A stretch of 64,000 nucleotides of DNA from Phylloscopus collybita (GCA_027886175.1 JAJNNQ010000026.1:26926001-26990000); one strand, 5' to 3'; counted from the stretch's first letter, positions 26,869 to 42,000 are shown. Notes: generated by a model not told the origin, from the letters alone. Made by a program: numbers and translations.

Positions 26869-27059
26869 TTACAGCACCCAACTGCACAGCAAATTTACAT
26901 GAAGGACAAAGAGCACACAGAACAAGGAGGCCAATGAAGAGTGCTGAAGCAAGGCTGCAGAGCTGTCTCGGTGGCAAAGGTTGCAATCACTTTCACAGAA
27001 GTCACAAGAGGTTATACTTTGCATTACTTCTGAATTATAGCTTCTCACTGCTCTTCTCC
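26869..27059 (-). CDS. CD109: CD109 terminal coding exon: Cys-rich stalk and GPI signal
   Basis: After two bases completing an Arg codon the exon reads [11 protein letters not shown], then a Cys cluster [11 protein letters not shown], a small-residue stretch DSSAA, and a hydrophobic tail ending LLCSWVL before TAA (26869-26871). Human has [25 protein letters not shown] and a hydrophobic GPI-anchor tail. The acceptor is TTTCTGAACAG. The DSSAA run is a plausible GPI attachment site (inference). The 3' UTR continues toward lower coordinates; no AATAAA on this strand is near. Confidence 0.95.
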
Positions 27060-30000
27060 CTGTTCAGAAAGGTTAGTTAACATTAGTTCATTTTCGTCTG
27101 AAAATTAACCAAGAACCTAGATTCAAAAAGAAATAGTTTTTAAGGGACTCACTAAACTCTGACATCATCATACACTGCAAAACACTTCCCAGAGTTGGTA
27201 TTTAAGCTCAGCCATTACTCATTTTTCTTCACTCAGAACACCTCAATGTATTCAGGCCAATGCCTGGTGAAAGGCATGCTTTCATTGACTCAATCTCAAC
27301 TGTTGGACACAATCTGTTCCACAAACCTTGAACAAACATTTTGAAAGGGATTTTGCCCCTACCTACACGACAAAAGGACTCAGATGCTTTACCTGGCAAG
27401 TTGTTGGCTATAAGGTTTAACAGCAAGGTCTCTCCCAACTAATGCTTTTCCTCACTGTCCTGTGTGGGAGCTTTAGCTTCCTGAATCTGGGACTGCTTAC
27501 CTCACCCACGTCCTGCTCTTTTACTCTCTTTTAATTTTAATTTTAATTTTAAGAGTATTTTACTCTCCCGTTCCCTGAAGGGTTGTTACAGAGCCAGACT
27601 AGAAGTCTGAAAAATCATATTCATTTCAGAAACATCAATGCATGGTAATTGCTGACAGAACAAGCTTTTGCAAAGTTTCTTTCTCATAGTGGCTTTTTTT
27701 TTTCTTTTTTTTCCTTCCAACTAGAGACCTTGCAACTTCTTTGTTTAGTAGTAGCATGTTTAAACTGAAATTATATTCATTTTCATTACAACACTCAAGG
27801 TATTAAAAAAAATGTCATTTTATGAGCCAAAATGTTTACCAAACAGTGACACCCAGCTAGTTATAAAAAGTCAAGTAAGAGAATACTGCTGTACTGGCAT
27901 GCAAGCCAGCTCTTACACCTATGCCAATTGTACTACCTGCCACAACAAAATCACATTTATCCATACATGCCAGAGCAGGACACCTCTAGGCATTTCCTAG
28001 CTCTGAGTATGACATGAATCTGTCATCATCACATAAAATATATTCCTGCAGCTTGGGTCACCAACTACAACAGTGTTGAAAAATAATAAATTAAAATAAA
28101 ATCACATTCCTGTATTAGACAGGAAAGGGTTCTTCCAGAAGAACTCAATCATGGCATATGTATATATTTTGACCAATAATATATCAATGCTATATAGTAA
28201 TAGGAATGGTGACCTGTAAAATAATATTAGCACAAATAATTTTCTTGAAATAAAAGAAATCACAGCACTGATTACATCATATAAATGTTGGTCCTTAATC
28301 TTAGTTTGCTAGCTGAGAATTTATGGACTAAATTTATTTAAATATAATGAAAACATTTACATGTGTGCATTTATCTGTGACTTTACAACAAACATATTTA
28401 TCAGCCTATCTAATAGCATTCTTAAAAAAGAATAGGTCCTGAGCTCTTCTGCCAGGAACTGGAAATTCATTTCAGCCATAGGTTCTAAGTCTTATGTGTT
28501 TCTCTCAAATAAATACTTGCTGTAATTTTTTAAACCACTAGCCCTTAAAACATGATCTAATTAATGGACAGTGTACTTACAACAAATAATTTCCTATTTT
28601 ACCTTAAAGTTCTGTGAATGAAGAAGAATTTCAGCCTATATAGAATAAATGTGATCTTCATCTAGCTGAAGTAGCACACATCATATTTGGTTGTCTTTTG
28701 TATTGTGCTAAGAAAGCATGAAAAAATTGCCTATACAACTTTTTTATGCCTTATCTCAAACCAAGCCCAAATCCTTAATAATGTATCAGGTGGTTCATGT
28801 AATGATAACCTAGTATCTTCTCCAGCAACCTGTAATTTTTTCTTGCTTTTAATTTTGCCAAAGAGCTTTGCACATTGTTGCCCATCTCTAAAACACTCTA
28901 CACAACACATACTACCTAATACACATATAACATACTCATACACAACAAACAAACAAACAAACAAACACCAAACAAAAAGGTCCAAAACCACAAAAAACAA
29001 GCAAACCAACCCAAACCCTCCTCTCCCCCACAAGTAAACCTGTGAAACTGCTTTTCCAATGTATGCCTTTTTTAGGTAATTGGCATTTTGTCCCATGAAG
29101 GACTTTTAGTTTAAGTAAGAAACGATGGCAAAGCTGCTCAAGAGGTAATTGTTTACTTGGCAAGTGAATCACAGTGAAGCCTCTGCTTCATTTTGATGGC
29201 CAGGGAACATACTGGGCCAGACAATTTGTAACAATTGAGGAACCACTAGGACAATAGATATGTGAAAACATTACTACTTGTTAGCAAATCAGGCATGTAA
29301 ATGTCCAAAAAGACTACAGAGTCAATACAGCTTTTTCTTTACTAAAATTTCTCCTATTCCTACAAGAGGAAACCTTTTTAAAAACCTCTGAATAATTAAG
29401 TACCATTTGAAATGACTGACACTTACTTGGTTCATAGTAATCCACTACAGTCACTGAAGCATCTTGGATATTTGCCACCTTGAAGTCTCTCACAGCTGGA
29501 ATATCCACACAAACCTGTGTCTCATTTAGCTAGAAAAAGAGAAGAGAAACATCCTGAGTACCCTGGGGATGGTGGCTTCATGGAAGAGGCAACGACTTTT
29601 AGCTCAGTGGTAGTCCATTTCTAAAAGCTTAAGAGTCAGGATGCATATAAAGATGCGTATCTCATTTGCACTTATTTTGGTCAAACTACAGACTTCTTGA
29701 AATGTCTGCCTTCTTATGTGTGATTTTAAGAGGCCTAATTTAGAAACCCCTTTCAAATACAATTGAGTTGCACCTATCCAATCAGTCTCGCTAAAAAACA
29801 GAAGAACTATTAATTCCATGTAAATAGCAGATGTTGATTTCCCCAAAGAACACAATCATAATGTCTTTCCAAATTTACACCTAACAATGTCAGAGTCAAG
29901 ATTAACATCACCACAAACACATTTCTTTGTTATTTCCAACTTACAGAGTCTAAGTATAGGTTGACTTTTCCATTGTCTTTTTCTGTCTTCTTAACTGTAT

Positions 30001-33000
30001 TGTCTAATGGAACAAAATCTGGTGACACCGAGAAACCACTGAGTAAGCCAACCTCCATGAGGACCATACCACTACTGGGAGCCGTGCCAGAACCAAAGTA
30101 CCTTGTCAAAACACAAAGAAACTTTTAGTAGAAATACAGTAGCCCACTCTGCAAAGAAAACATCTGATCTTTAAGTCCCAACTAATGAAGTAATAATGCT
30201 TAAGAATACTTAGGAAACAAATGGAACAAAATACTGACAAGAACATTTCTAATGATAAAGAGCTAATAATTAATTTCTCAGTTATTTTTCCTGCTAATTT
30301 TAGCCACATATGCCAAATCTGGTTTAGCCCTGAGAAAATTGCAATACAACAATCTTGTGAGAAACTACACTGAGGAATTTTCAATCAGCATCTATTAGTA
30401 CAGGTTTATATTACAAATATGCAGAAACTATTGTAATTAAACATATTTCAAAAGAAGCAATTAAGAAACTGCTATAGGAATTCTTGTACTGAAGTATATG
30501 TATTTCCTCTTAGGGATGCATTATTTTGCTTTTATTCATTTTGGAAGCCAAGATACAGGTGTATACACCAAAGAAATCTCCCAGACCTTTTCATATTTCC
30601 TTCACAAGGACTAATGGTTCCATTAACAAAGTCATCACCAAATTATTTCTCAAAGTTCCAATTTTAGAATGCATAGCCATTCCACATTTGGAAAAAGATT
30701 TAATGAGTCTCTTCTTTTTTCCTAAATAATGCTTATTATTATATCTTCTTCCAATGTGAAAACCACATGCTGGAGTAAGAGTTTGCTCTATTGAGCAATC
30801 CTTGCACATTGTGGTGCATAACAGACGTATAAAAATATATTTATGGTGCTCTGTGCTACAAGTGTCACCTGCAAAAGAATCTACTGCTTTAAATAAAGCA
30901 GGTAGCAGATGAGTTTCCCCAGCCTTAGCATGGAAGTTAAATGATTATTGTTCCACTAGAAAAGAAGTGTCTCCAATCCTCATTTTGGAAGTCTGGCAGT
31001 ATTGAAAGCAATTAAACTATTTCTTTGTAGAGCTGGGTAATTTAAAAAAAAAATAAAAGGGAAGAGTTGCTTTCAAAGCAATGCTGTTAAGCCTGGCTGA
31101 TTCAAGGCAGATACAACTTTGAAAGAAATACAGCACAACCACTGACTTCAGTTGGCTCACAAGATTAGAAACAAATGAAACCATCTGTTCAATGATGTGC
31201 TGTGCCAAAGTAGCTGCTATTGAAAACAAATAACTGAATTGGAACTGGATGTAATTATTTCTGCATAATTACCAATAAGAGGAGAGTGAAATACCCAAGC
31301 TGTCTAGCCAGCCTGGGGTGCTACTAAAACACCAACAGGGAACCAAGCTATCTTGGTACTGTCAAGGAGTGAATTAGGTATATCCCTAGAATTTATGAGG
31401 ATCTGGCTCTCAATAAGGGAAGAGAGACAGCCTTGGGGGTGGGTCATGGTACCATCTCTTCAACTGCATAGTCTCTTAAAAAAAAGGGGAAAAAAATCAT
31501 CATTCAAGAATGACCCAGGACGAGAAAGACCGACTGGAAACTTGTACCTGAAGAAAACTATTAATATTATCAGTTGAACTTTATGTTTCAGCTCTTCAGC
31601 AATATGAGATCAGGATGAGACCTTCTTACAGATGATACAAAGAGAAAACAAAACCAAGATAGAGTAGGTAGAAAGCAGAAATGAGAGAGTAAATAGAACC
31701 ATCAGTGATCAGTTTCCCATGTCTGGAAAAGGTATGTGGACAAAAAGATTTAGAAAAAAACTAGAAGTCCTGGGTATTTGCCTCCCAGAGAATGAGTTAG
31801 CTCCTCCAACCAAGAACCACTTCAATTTGAATGAGACATCATCTGCTTTAGTGTCATCAATAATACCCAGTTAAGATGACCAACCACTATCAAGATGGCT
31901 GAGAGAAGGTGGATTTTCTCCAGATTAAAGAAAAGAAAAAAAATTGTGAGGTTGAATCCTTCAGTACCTAACTATCCATATCCACAGCTAGATGCCTACC
32001 CACTAGCTAGATTATACATGTCTGCTCATTGAGATTTCAGCAGTCTTTCTGTATCAGTTTCTCTACTAGAAAGCTGCATCATGTTATAAAGATCATAAGT
32101 AGGCCAACTTTAAACTAATTTAGGATTATAGATAAGGTATACATTATATACAATTTATAGGGAAAAGAAGAGGAAGATGACGAGTCTATCAAGCTCAGCA
32201 ACCAGAGATGAAGGCGTAGCTTCAGTAATTTAAACAGACTTACTCAAAGTACCAGTCCACTTTCCACAGTAAGAGTAGATGGAACTGATACTGCAACTAA
32301 CGAAATGTTCCAAGTAGTCTCTTGAGGCTGCTTTTCAATGTCACTAGATTTCTCCCCATTCTTAGAACACTTTGCAATTAAAGCATCACAACCCTAGAGT
32401 CTTCACAGAGAGATGGAACACTTTTTCTCCATATTTTAAGTGAAAGGTCTCAGCTAGAGAGTCTGGGCTAGATTGCTCAGAAAAGACTTACCCCAAACCC
32501 AGCATGTAAGCCCTTTACATGTCAGGACTTTGTGCTAGACTTTAGAATGCTGTTAACACTTCATAGAAGCATTTAAAAGAGAACAAGCCCCTTCTGTTTC
32601 AAGAGCTCTCATGTATTCTAGTGTCTCTGCCCACCATCTGTGTCACTGAACTGGATACTAGAAACATAAAAACAGAGCTCTGGCTTTATGCCTGCTGGCT
32701 ATTGCCCAAATTAAATCAATCCTCTGGACCAAAATCATATTCTCTACAGTTGATTATTTGTGTGATGGTGTCACCTAGAGGCTCCATCTCCAGTCACAGC
32801 TCCCTTGTGGTAGGCAGAGAGTAAGAATAGTTCTAGACATACAGTGTAAAAAGTTTACATAAATAGCAAAAAGAGGGTGTGGATGAAAGGCAGGTAAGAG
32901 TAATCACAGTGGGTCAGCTGCTACTTTGCAAATCTTATATTTACAAGGAATGTAACAAGATGTTACATATGCAATATGTATAATGTCACAAGAAGAAAAC

Positions 33001-36000
33001 AGAGGAAGTATTCACAAACAGATGAAATCCTTAAATACAACAAATGAAGTCATCTCAACAACATTCTTGTGGATAATAAAAGATAGAACACTAAAATATA
33101 TATGTAGAGATAAAAAGATGAAATGCCTTATTGGGTTTTGTATGAAATATGCAGTGGTCTTTAACTACAACAGGAAATGCATACTGAAGAAACTGCCAGA
33201 AAGCGAATACCTTCAAATATACCTTTTAAATATATGTATGAACACTTCCATAGCAAGCAAGCAAAGCAGTCAAAGAAATAAGCTGATTAACTGGCAGACC
33301 TAGGAATATGCAGTTCAATGTCACCTATTCTCATGTGATGTAAATTCTATCCAGGTAACACCAGGAGGCTGTGGTTCTGTGGTCCCTGAGATGATATTTG
33401 AGCAGTCTCAGCTCAGTTCTTAGTAGCTGATTACTGAACAAGAAACATCACCCCAGATGCACACATTCTCCCATATCCTCCTGCCCCCTCCTGCTTATTC
33501 AGCAAGAGGAACAGAATTAGCCTGGGTGGAAAACTTACCACCTCTTTCAAATCTAGAATAAGGTATGGTATTGTATCCTATTACCAAGTTATTAACTGCT
33601 GGTGAATGAAAGACCACAAAGACAGTTTCACAATAAGGTAATGTAAATTTATCATTATGTAAATATGGATTTTGACTCCTGCCAAAATTGTTCTGAGTGA
33701 ACAAAGAATGATTACTTCATGGTGTTTTCAGCACTTCAGACTTCCTTCCTTGCTTGCAAAAAAAAAAAAAAAAAAAAAAATCTACTTCTGTATCAAAAGC
33801 AAAGGAATCTTCTCATGAAAGGTAACAGTAATAAGCCCTTGTCACAGTTTGCTACTCAAATTAGAATGCAAAGATACTGATTCAATTTTCAAGTCTGTCC
33901 ACACTCATCCCTATAGCTCAAAAGCACTTGCACCAAAAAAACCTTTAGTTTTTTTTTCTTGTACTTCACACAAACTCTTCTACATATTTCTAACATTTAG
34001 GGGACCTCCATCTTTATGCATACTAGTAAAAAAAACTATCACCTGGCCAGCAGTAATTGACTTATGAATTGATTCTTAGTTTAACTACTATCATTTGTGC
34101 AAAGTAATTTTTATTTTCTTCAGTTATAACTTATATCCCATACATTCCCAGTAAATTCATACAAACAAATGGATAATTTAGTTTTATTTAAAGTAATCTA
34201 AAGTTGGTATATACAGAGATGTGTATATACCAAGATTGGAGTAGAGATGCTCCAACTGATTTACCTACCTTGTGCACACATTCAAAGTCAAGTGGTTTTT
34301 ATCATCTTTATTATCTTTTACATCAACATTCAAGGCAAAGGCTTCCTGATTTTGGACAGATCTGAGTTTCTCATCAGTGTGTTTTGTGTTGTACATAACA
34401 TTGAGCTGTGGATTGCAAGTACAGATATCAGGTAACATGTAAAGCAAACCAATGTGGTTTAAACACTAAATTGCTAATACCACAACACCAGAGGAGTGTT
34501 CACATGAGAAAACACATTTGAACAGACCTGCTAGCCTATAACTGACTTGCCAACCTATAACTTGGACAAGGCCCCTGTCACACCTTTAAATCTGAACTGA
34601 GATTTTCCATTTGCTACCTGAAACCATTGTAGAAGGACTGTGATTTTCCAGAAGCACTCTTCATTCCCTTTTCTTTAGCCAAGCAAAATGCATGTTGGGG
34701 TCTTGCAAGAGGAGCTATTTTAGCCACTTTCTGCTTATTTTTCTACTAAAAGCAAAGAAGAACCCCCTCACCATGCTATGTGTTTTATCTGGATGACTGA
34801 AAGAATGGTCTTTAATTTCCAATTTTTGCTTTTGCTGCCATGTCTCTCACTTTTTGATACAAAAACTGTGCTCCTTCTTTCAATCCCACTGCCCTGCCCC
34901 ACACTGCTGAATTGAGCATGTTGTATGAGCGCAGAGCCAATTCTGTAGAGGCACTCAGGACAACCACGGTGCAACTGTGAAGATTTATCATGTACAACTG
35001 CTCCATAGGAGCAAGCAGTACCAATGATGAAACCAATCTAGAAAGCCTGCCAGTTGAAGGCACACAAAAAAGCAGTGCCTTAACAAGCTGTCATCATAGA
35101 AACAAAACTGTTTTAACTTTTGCCGGAAAAAGCTAATGAATGGGAATTTACTGCCAAGGCAGGATGTTCTGAAACCGCATACTGAACAGGTCAATCAGCT
35201 AGTATTTTCACGGAATAAGGCCTGACTTTCTTTTCCTAATTTCTCATGACAATGAAGGAAAATGTTTTCACAACACAGAGTTTAATTAAAGTCTTCTTCT
35301 ATATACACACTCGCTTTGGGAACAGAAGGCTATTATACAGAAACTCACGTTAAATTAACAAAATGAGAAACTGCATTTCTTAACTTTTAAAAGGCAGCTG
35401 CCAAAGCTAAAGGCAGAACTGGTTCAGCCTTGTGTATAGTACAAGCAGTTCTGATGAGAGGCCCAAGAAGAGAAAACTAAAAGCTAGTGTTCTGCATGAG
35501 AGTGGTGTTTCTAATAGTAATTGACACTATCAACTGCACTATGCTTCTAAAAATATGGCATATTTATAATCCCCTAATCAATGCCTACCCTTTTTCTTCT
35601 TCAACTAGCAGCATAAATGATCTTGACTGAGGATGTCCAAAATTCAATGAAAACATCTCCAATATTTCTGTCCCTTTTTGAGTACTCAACATCCATTCAA
35701 ATGGCAATGGAGAAATACGTGTGCATTTCATCATGTACCTATTTCAGTACCATCACACTAAATAACAGTCAATCCTCTGCTGAAGTCCAGCAAAAATACA
35801 CTGAGTGGAAAGAACAGTCAGTGTTTCCAGTAATGAGTAACAGGGAATTCTGAGGTTTTTTCTTCATTCCCTCTCTATAACTGATCAGGAGATCAAGGAA
35901 ATCTTGGTCACCCTATCCACTTTGCCCACACCCACCCTTGTTTGAGCCTCTCCACCCTTCCTTTGTTGTTAACTCTAGATTTTAGTGGCATTCTCCTTCC

Positions 36001-39000
36001 TTCCAAAAAGGCATGGGCCATGCCAATTATTTTAGTCATGTGTAAGACCAGTTCACAGTAGTTCTAGACAGCACAGAGGTGTTTCTTTCAAGACTTTCAG
36101 CAGGCCTCCTAGGGAAGATTGCTTCTTTGACTCCTTTCTCTAGAGCATCTTTCATAATATTCTAACCCATCCTCTCTTCCCTCTTGCAGAGTAAGTGTCT
36201 TAGGTCATGCATGGGATATACATGCATGGACTCCACATAATGGAGAGACAAGCTAGGAAACTTTGTTGACAGTGGGAGCAAAAAGCCTTAAGTAAATGTC
36301 TGCCTTTACAATTGTAATATACAAAATAAATACATTTTATAATATCCTGAAGGGTCAGGAGTGAATGCACTGCCAACTTGCACACACAGACAGTGAGATT
36401 TCAAAAAAAAAACCAAAAAACCCCAAACAAAAACAAAACAAAACAAAACAAAACAAACGAACAAAAAAAACCTTGCCTGACAAATTAGCTGACTTTAATA
36501 TCAGGGAGTATTTCTCAACAATGATTAGGATTAAGTAGTCTTAACTGTTCTGGAACCCCACTTTGTTACATTCTACACAAACACACACATGGGCACACTG
36601 AAACCACAGTCCTGCTGAAATGTTCATTCCTATCTTGGCCTGCAAGCCTGAATCGGAAATATCCTCTGAAACTTTTGAACTTTGCTGTAAACTTCATTTG
36701 TACTTCTGGGAATTACGAAACATGGGTTGTGATTTATGGCATTGTGTGTTTTGCAGACTGGTGGTGAATGAATGGAGCTGGAGATGTATCTCCAGCTGCT
36801 GTTCACTGCTGTGAAGACTTCTTTGAAAAAGTCTTTTATCCCCAAGCATATTTACCAACCATCATCAGGCTCTTTTTGCTTCCAGATGCATAAGAACGCT
36901 AAAGTGAAGGACAGGTTGGATGGAGCTTGAGATGGAATCTGACCTGGCATAAAACTTGGAGACATTTAAAGGTGGGTTTGGATCAGTTTTCTCAAGTATA
37001 ACTAGTAGTCCAGTAGGAACTCTTGTTTTGTGACACAATCAGCAAGTGTAAGTTCATACTTTCAATAAAATGAGTCTCTCATGCTCAGAGACTAGTACTT
37101 CTGCTAGCTTTTCCAAGGTCTGCTCTTTCACCTCTGTGGTCACAACCAGTTGTCATGGAGAGGGCACTAGGGAAGTGAGATCCACTGCTGGCCATATCAA
37201 GTTAGATCCAACACTGTTTTCTTCTGATATGGTATTTCTCCTTCCACTTTCTGCCATGTCCACACTTTTGGTTGATGCTTAGTGTCTGTTACCGTTTGTA
37301 GTTTGCAAGATCCCTTGACTCTGTTTTTTGTGCTATTTCAGAACACTGTAAAAACTGCTGGAGAACCTAGCTGTAATAATCTCTTATTTTTAGTTTTTGT
37401 TGCTTTCTACTTCAATGAAAGGAAAATAGCTCTTATAACTAGCAATGTGATCTTATTCTGTACTGATCTGTGCCTTATTATTGTTTACCACAGGTTCTCA
37501 ATGAGATATTCCGGCCTAGTCCACACACTTGTTTTACTCTGAACTCTGTGCCTGCCAGCATACCACTGAAGTCCTTTGTCTTGCAAACAGAAATTGCATT
37601 TCTGGAGGAGGACGGGGCTGCCTTGATACAGCTCTGGCCCATGGAAGTGCCCCAAAACTGTCATCCAGCAGTACTTAAAGGCCAGGCCATTGGTCAGAAA
37701 CAATGACAGGAACACATCCTTATTTTATTCACAGCATTCCTCAATTAGTGAAGTGCTTCACTACTGATTTAGAACATTTCAGAAGACTGTTCCTATTAAC
37801 ATGTTTTATAAAGTTTCCAAAATACACCTGCCTTACAGAAAGCATATCTTTAGCAAGAATACCTACCTGCTTGCCTGAATTGCCTACCTGAAAGACAGCA
37901 AATCCCATTCCCTCCGCTGACACTGTAATTGTCATTTCTTGTGCAGGGGGAATCTGAAAGAAGGATGAGTAAACCAGTATTTTCAAAGTACTCTCAGTCA
38001 GCAGACTTTACAAAAGCATTCCTCAGTTTTTACAGTACCTCCTTGGCCTGAAGCAGGAAACGGTTCCGAGTATCAATTGAGAATGTTTCTGGCACTTCCA
38101 AAGAAGGGGCTGTCACTGTTATATCCATTTCTGTTCTGCTTGCCGCAGTGAGAGCTGCAAACAGACTCAAGGCATGCAGAGCTACCACTGTGTCCTGTTG
38201 AGAGAAACAAACTCTTCAATACTGAAAAGAAGAAGCCAGTGCAGCCCATGGACCATGCCTTGAGGAGCTCATAGTCCCTGCATTGACCCATTCCTGATTA
38301 TGCTGGAATCTTCCTGCAGCCACCTCTGTATCTCTGGATTCCCCTGGCATGAAGATCCCAGCCCAGAAGAGAGAGCAACACAAGGCAAAAAGTTAGCTGC
38401 TGTGGAAATGGAAAATGAAGTGGGAGCCAGCTAAGAAAGCTGCTTTTCCTTTTGTATGCAACACCTGACAAGGGTACATACAACACCTGGCAAGCTGAAA
38501 GACACAACAGTCAGAATTACACACCACACCAATCATGGAGAAAGACACGGAGGAAAGTACATGGAGGAAAGACACAGAGAAAAGTAACAATATTGCTGCT
38601 TTCTAGATTTTATTTAGTGACTAAGCATTAAGTACTCAGTACTGCACAAGAGTCTTGATCAGGGTGCCTTGATCATTGATGCAAAAGCTACGGGTCCGAC
38701 AAATTATTAACACCAATTTTAACAAAAGGCTGAAATGAATTTTTATCAGACACTCAGCAACAATTTTGAAGGGTTTCAGCCCAGTTTACCCTCTGTATTT
38801 GATCCAAAGGTTTTGTGCAATTGTTTAACCACTGCAGAATATACTTACAAACACACTGTCATATATGTATCCAAATTTTTTTTTTCATCTTTGTGTGTGA
38901 TTATAGGCTTAGCTCTCCAGGATTTGAACACAAGAGGCAATGTTTGAATGTTTGGTCCAGAATGAGAATTTTAACATCCACTACTTTCTGGGAATAGAGC

Positions 39001-42000
39001 AACCAAATATGTGTGTCTAATCTTTTCGGGGATTTTTATTGCTTATGCTGTTCATTTTGCGCCTATTTTTAACCAGTCAGGGTGAAGACATTGGCCTTTC
39101 AGGCTTGGCATACAGATATTTTATTTATTATTAGGCAACTTCTAATAACAAAATTCTAACATAACAGGAATCCATTCACTACAACATGGTGACTGTGCCA
39201 CATCTTAAGGGGTTAGGGCTAGCACGTGCTGTTCACTCTAATTGATTAGAGTGAATTGATTAAAATTGATCTAATTAGACTGTTCACTCTAACTGATTAA
39301 AAAACCACTCTCCTTCACATGCCACATGCAGGTCTGAGATGACCTGCTTCACTGATTCTTAAAATGCAGAAAGATCAGCTGTTCAGCAACTGCAAATTCA
39401 CAGTAAGCTGTATAATGAATACAGATTATGGTGAATTACTACACTCTAACTTATAAAGCATCACACATGCAACTTAATACTTTCCTCCTTATTGTTCAAC
39501 AATATGTTAAGTTTCTTATGTAATAAACTCATGGAAGGAAACACTCCAAACATTATTTTCTTAAAGCAATCTTAGAAGTTAAATAAGAAAACTATGGAGT
39601 CATTTCTACAAATTAAAAAAGGCATCTAGCAAGACATTGGAGTAATTTTTAAATCAAAACAGTTTAGATTTTGGAAGAACAAAAGGATAAAATTAATTTC
39701 TTAATTTTACCCTCAAGGATAAAATGATATGTTGCTGGACTTTCAAACTTTCAAGTAAAATAGGTTTCTGGAAAATACAAAAAAGCTTTTGAAACTCATT
39801 TAGTGCTTCTATCAACCTCTCCAAACAATAAGCAAGAATTAACACATTAGGAAAGCACTAATACCTCAGGGGAACCAGGCTGGTTCTTAAATTGCATTTT
39901 ACTCAGAACACATTTCTCTCAGATTAATACCAACCAACATCTGAAAATAATGAAGGATAGCCTGTACACCTTGCTACCAAGCAGCATGATGAAATGTGAC
40001 ATTTTACTGTGACCAGCATTTGTAGCTAATTTAAAAGCTAGTTTAAACCAATGCAATCCAAAGTACTATCTAATTTCTTTGGATGGCAGCACAGCTTACA
40101 CGACGTGGCTTCAATAACATGGAAACCTCCTGGAGATAGTGAAGATTTTCCAAATTTCATGGCCCATCAAAAATCTATGCAATAATAAGGATGAAGTACA
40201 TTATTAAGACCAACTGCCAACAGAGGGATTAGGTTAGGCTGTTTTTCTAAAACCTGCTCCCTTTAGTGAAAGGCTAAGTTAACAGCCTTTCAGGAGTTTG
40301 AGGACCCACACATGGTAAGAATAAAACGTGGCTTCTCTCCTTGGAAAGAAAGTAAGCATAGATATTCATCACACTTATTTCCAAATTATGTTTAATTACT
40401 TTTCCGTGGGCACTACTATTTCTTCTTAACTTGTTACTAGTACATTATATAAAGAAGGTCTCCCTCTAATTCTCTTTTTATTAGACTTGCCAAAAGTACT
40501 AGAACTGGCAGTTCAGGAGTAAGATGCCAATAATGCAAGCTTGTACATAACCAAGGCTGTTACAGCAAAACAAAACTCAGTAATTTTTATGTAATAATGT
40601 TCCTCTTTAAATTTTAAATATACACTGCTTGTTTAGAAAGTATAGCAAAATCCCTTAAGACAAGATATTACCTGAGTAGATGAAAATCCCCCAAGGTGAT
40701 TTCTTTGATGACTTAACCATTTCATAATAGGGATCCCCTCAGCTAATCTGTCCTGATGGAAGTGAGAGAGCAGAGCGTATGCTGCAAGTTCAATATCAAT
40801 GGACCGTGGCTGCCATGAGTCAGAAATTTCAGAAGCAGGTGTTACCCAAAAACGAAATTCTCCTGTAAAAGCAACCAATAAAAACATCAGATTCACAGAC
40901 TGAAGTATTTGGATTTCTGGGAAAGTCTTAGGAGAAACCTCCTCATTAGCACTTACACATAGGCTCTAGCAAGGATCTATGGCATTGTCTTAAAGTTTAG
41001 GCTTTAAGTACTTAGACTTAAGTACTTCCTCAGCAATGTTTGAATCTAGATACAAAAAAAGTCCAAATAGTCACTCAACTGATTTCAGTGAACTTTACAT
41101 TGTTCCTTTCCTTGTCAGCCCGAAGTGTTTACATATAGGAGCCCTTCTGAAAAGGCCACCTTGTTCCAGTGTTCCTTTCTCTCAGGATCAGAGAAGGCAC
41201 CTCAGGCAGCACAGCTGCTCAATAGACTCATTCTTGAGTGAAGCCTTCCCCAAAAAATGACTTCTTCTCTTCCCAGGAGCGACTGTCCAAAAGGCCTAAC
41301 TCAGTAAACATGGACAGACACTCAAAAGGCTCCGTTGCTAAGCTACAACATAAATTCCTTTGGATTTTTCAAGACAACAGTTACTATTTTGAGCCAAAAA
41401 CTTCCATTTCTTATAATCCGCATGGTCTGTTCTTCCCCCAAATTAGGAAAAGCATTCAGCTGAACTTGAAAGATGTTAAATATACTGACATGATAGGTCC
41501 CCAGAGAAAGTGCAACAGACCTCTGTAATGCCTTATAGAAAGTCCAATACTTCACTTCTTATTTCCAATACTCATTGCTCCCCAATACCCTCCTGATCTC
41601 TCCAAACCACATTAGAATCATTAACTTCATCCATCTATCTCTCTTTAAGCAGGCTGATCATATGAGTGTGCATAATAAAATAGGAAAACTGACAAGTCAT
41701 GTCCTTCAACAGCATCACAGTATTCCTATCAGGAACACAGTAACTGAGACTGAAAGCCCCAGCTTTGCTGTGAAATATTTCTCATTTAAGGAGCTTTTCA
41801 TTAAAGCTGTCTTAGCTAATTCTCTGTATCATACTCTGAACAGATTTGAACTCTAAACACACAGCTGTAGATACATGATAGACATTTTTAAACTTGCCAA
41901 AAATCTATCTGTGCAACTGTGTAAGATACTTGTGCAGTACCTTGGCGTTCTGCTCTCTGGTTCAGCATATTCAGTGCTTCCTTCGCTCTCGTACTTTTTG

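Larger units (their letters stand above)
30102..34268 (-). other. CD109 intron, 4.2 kb
   Basis: It contains the donor-proximal hairpin (34204) and a 23-A tract (33758). The remainder is AT-rich with no recognised element. Confidence 0.7.

Noticed and set aside
26621..26986. 121-codon minus-strand frame starting [10 protein letters not shown]
   Set aside because: It overlaps the terminal CD109 exon in a different frame. The CD109 frame with VRSYNSEV and the Cys cluster is the real one.
28731..29096. Minus-strand frame with [11 protein letters not shown] considered as the CD109 terminal exon
   Set aside because: It derives partly from the CAAA repeat, has no hydrophobic GPI tail, and the true terminal exon was found at 26869-27059.
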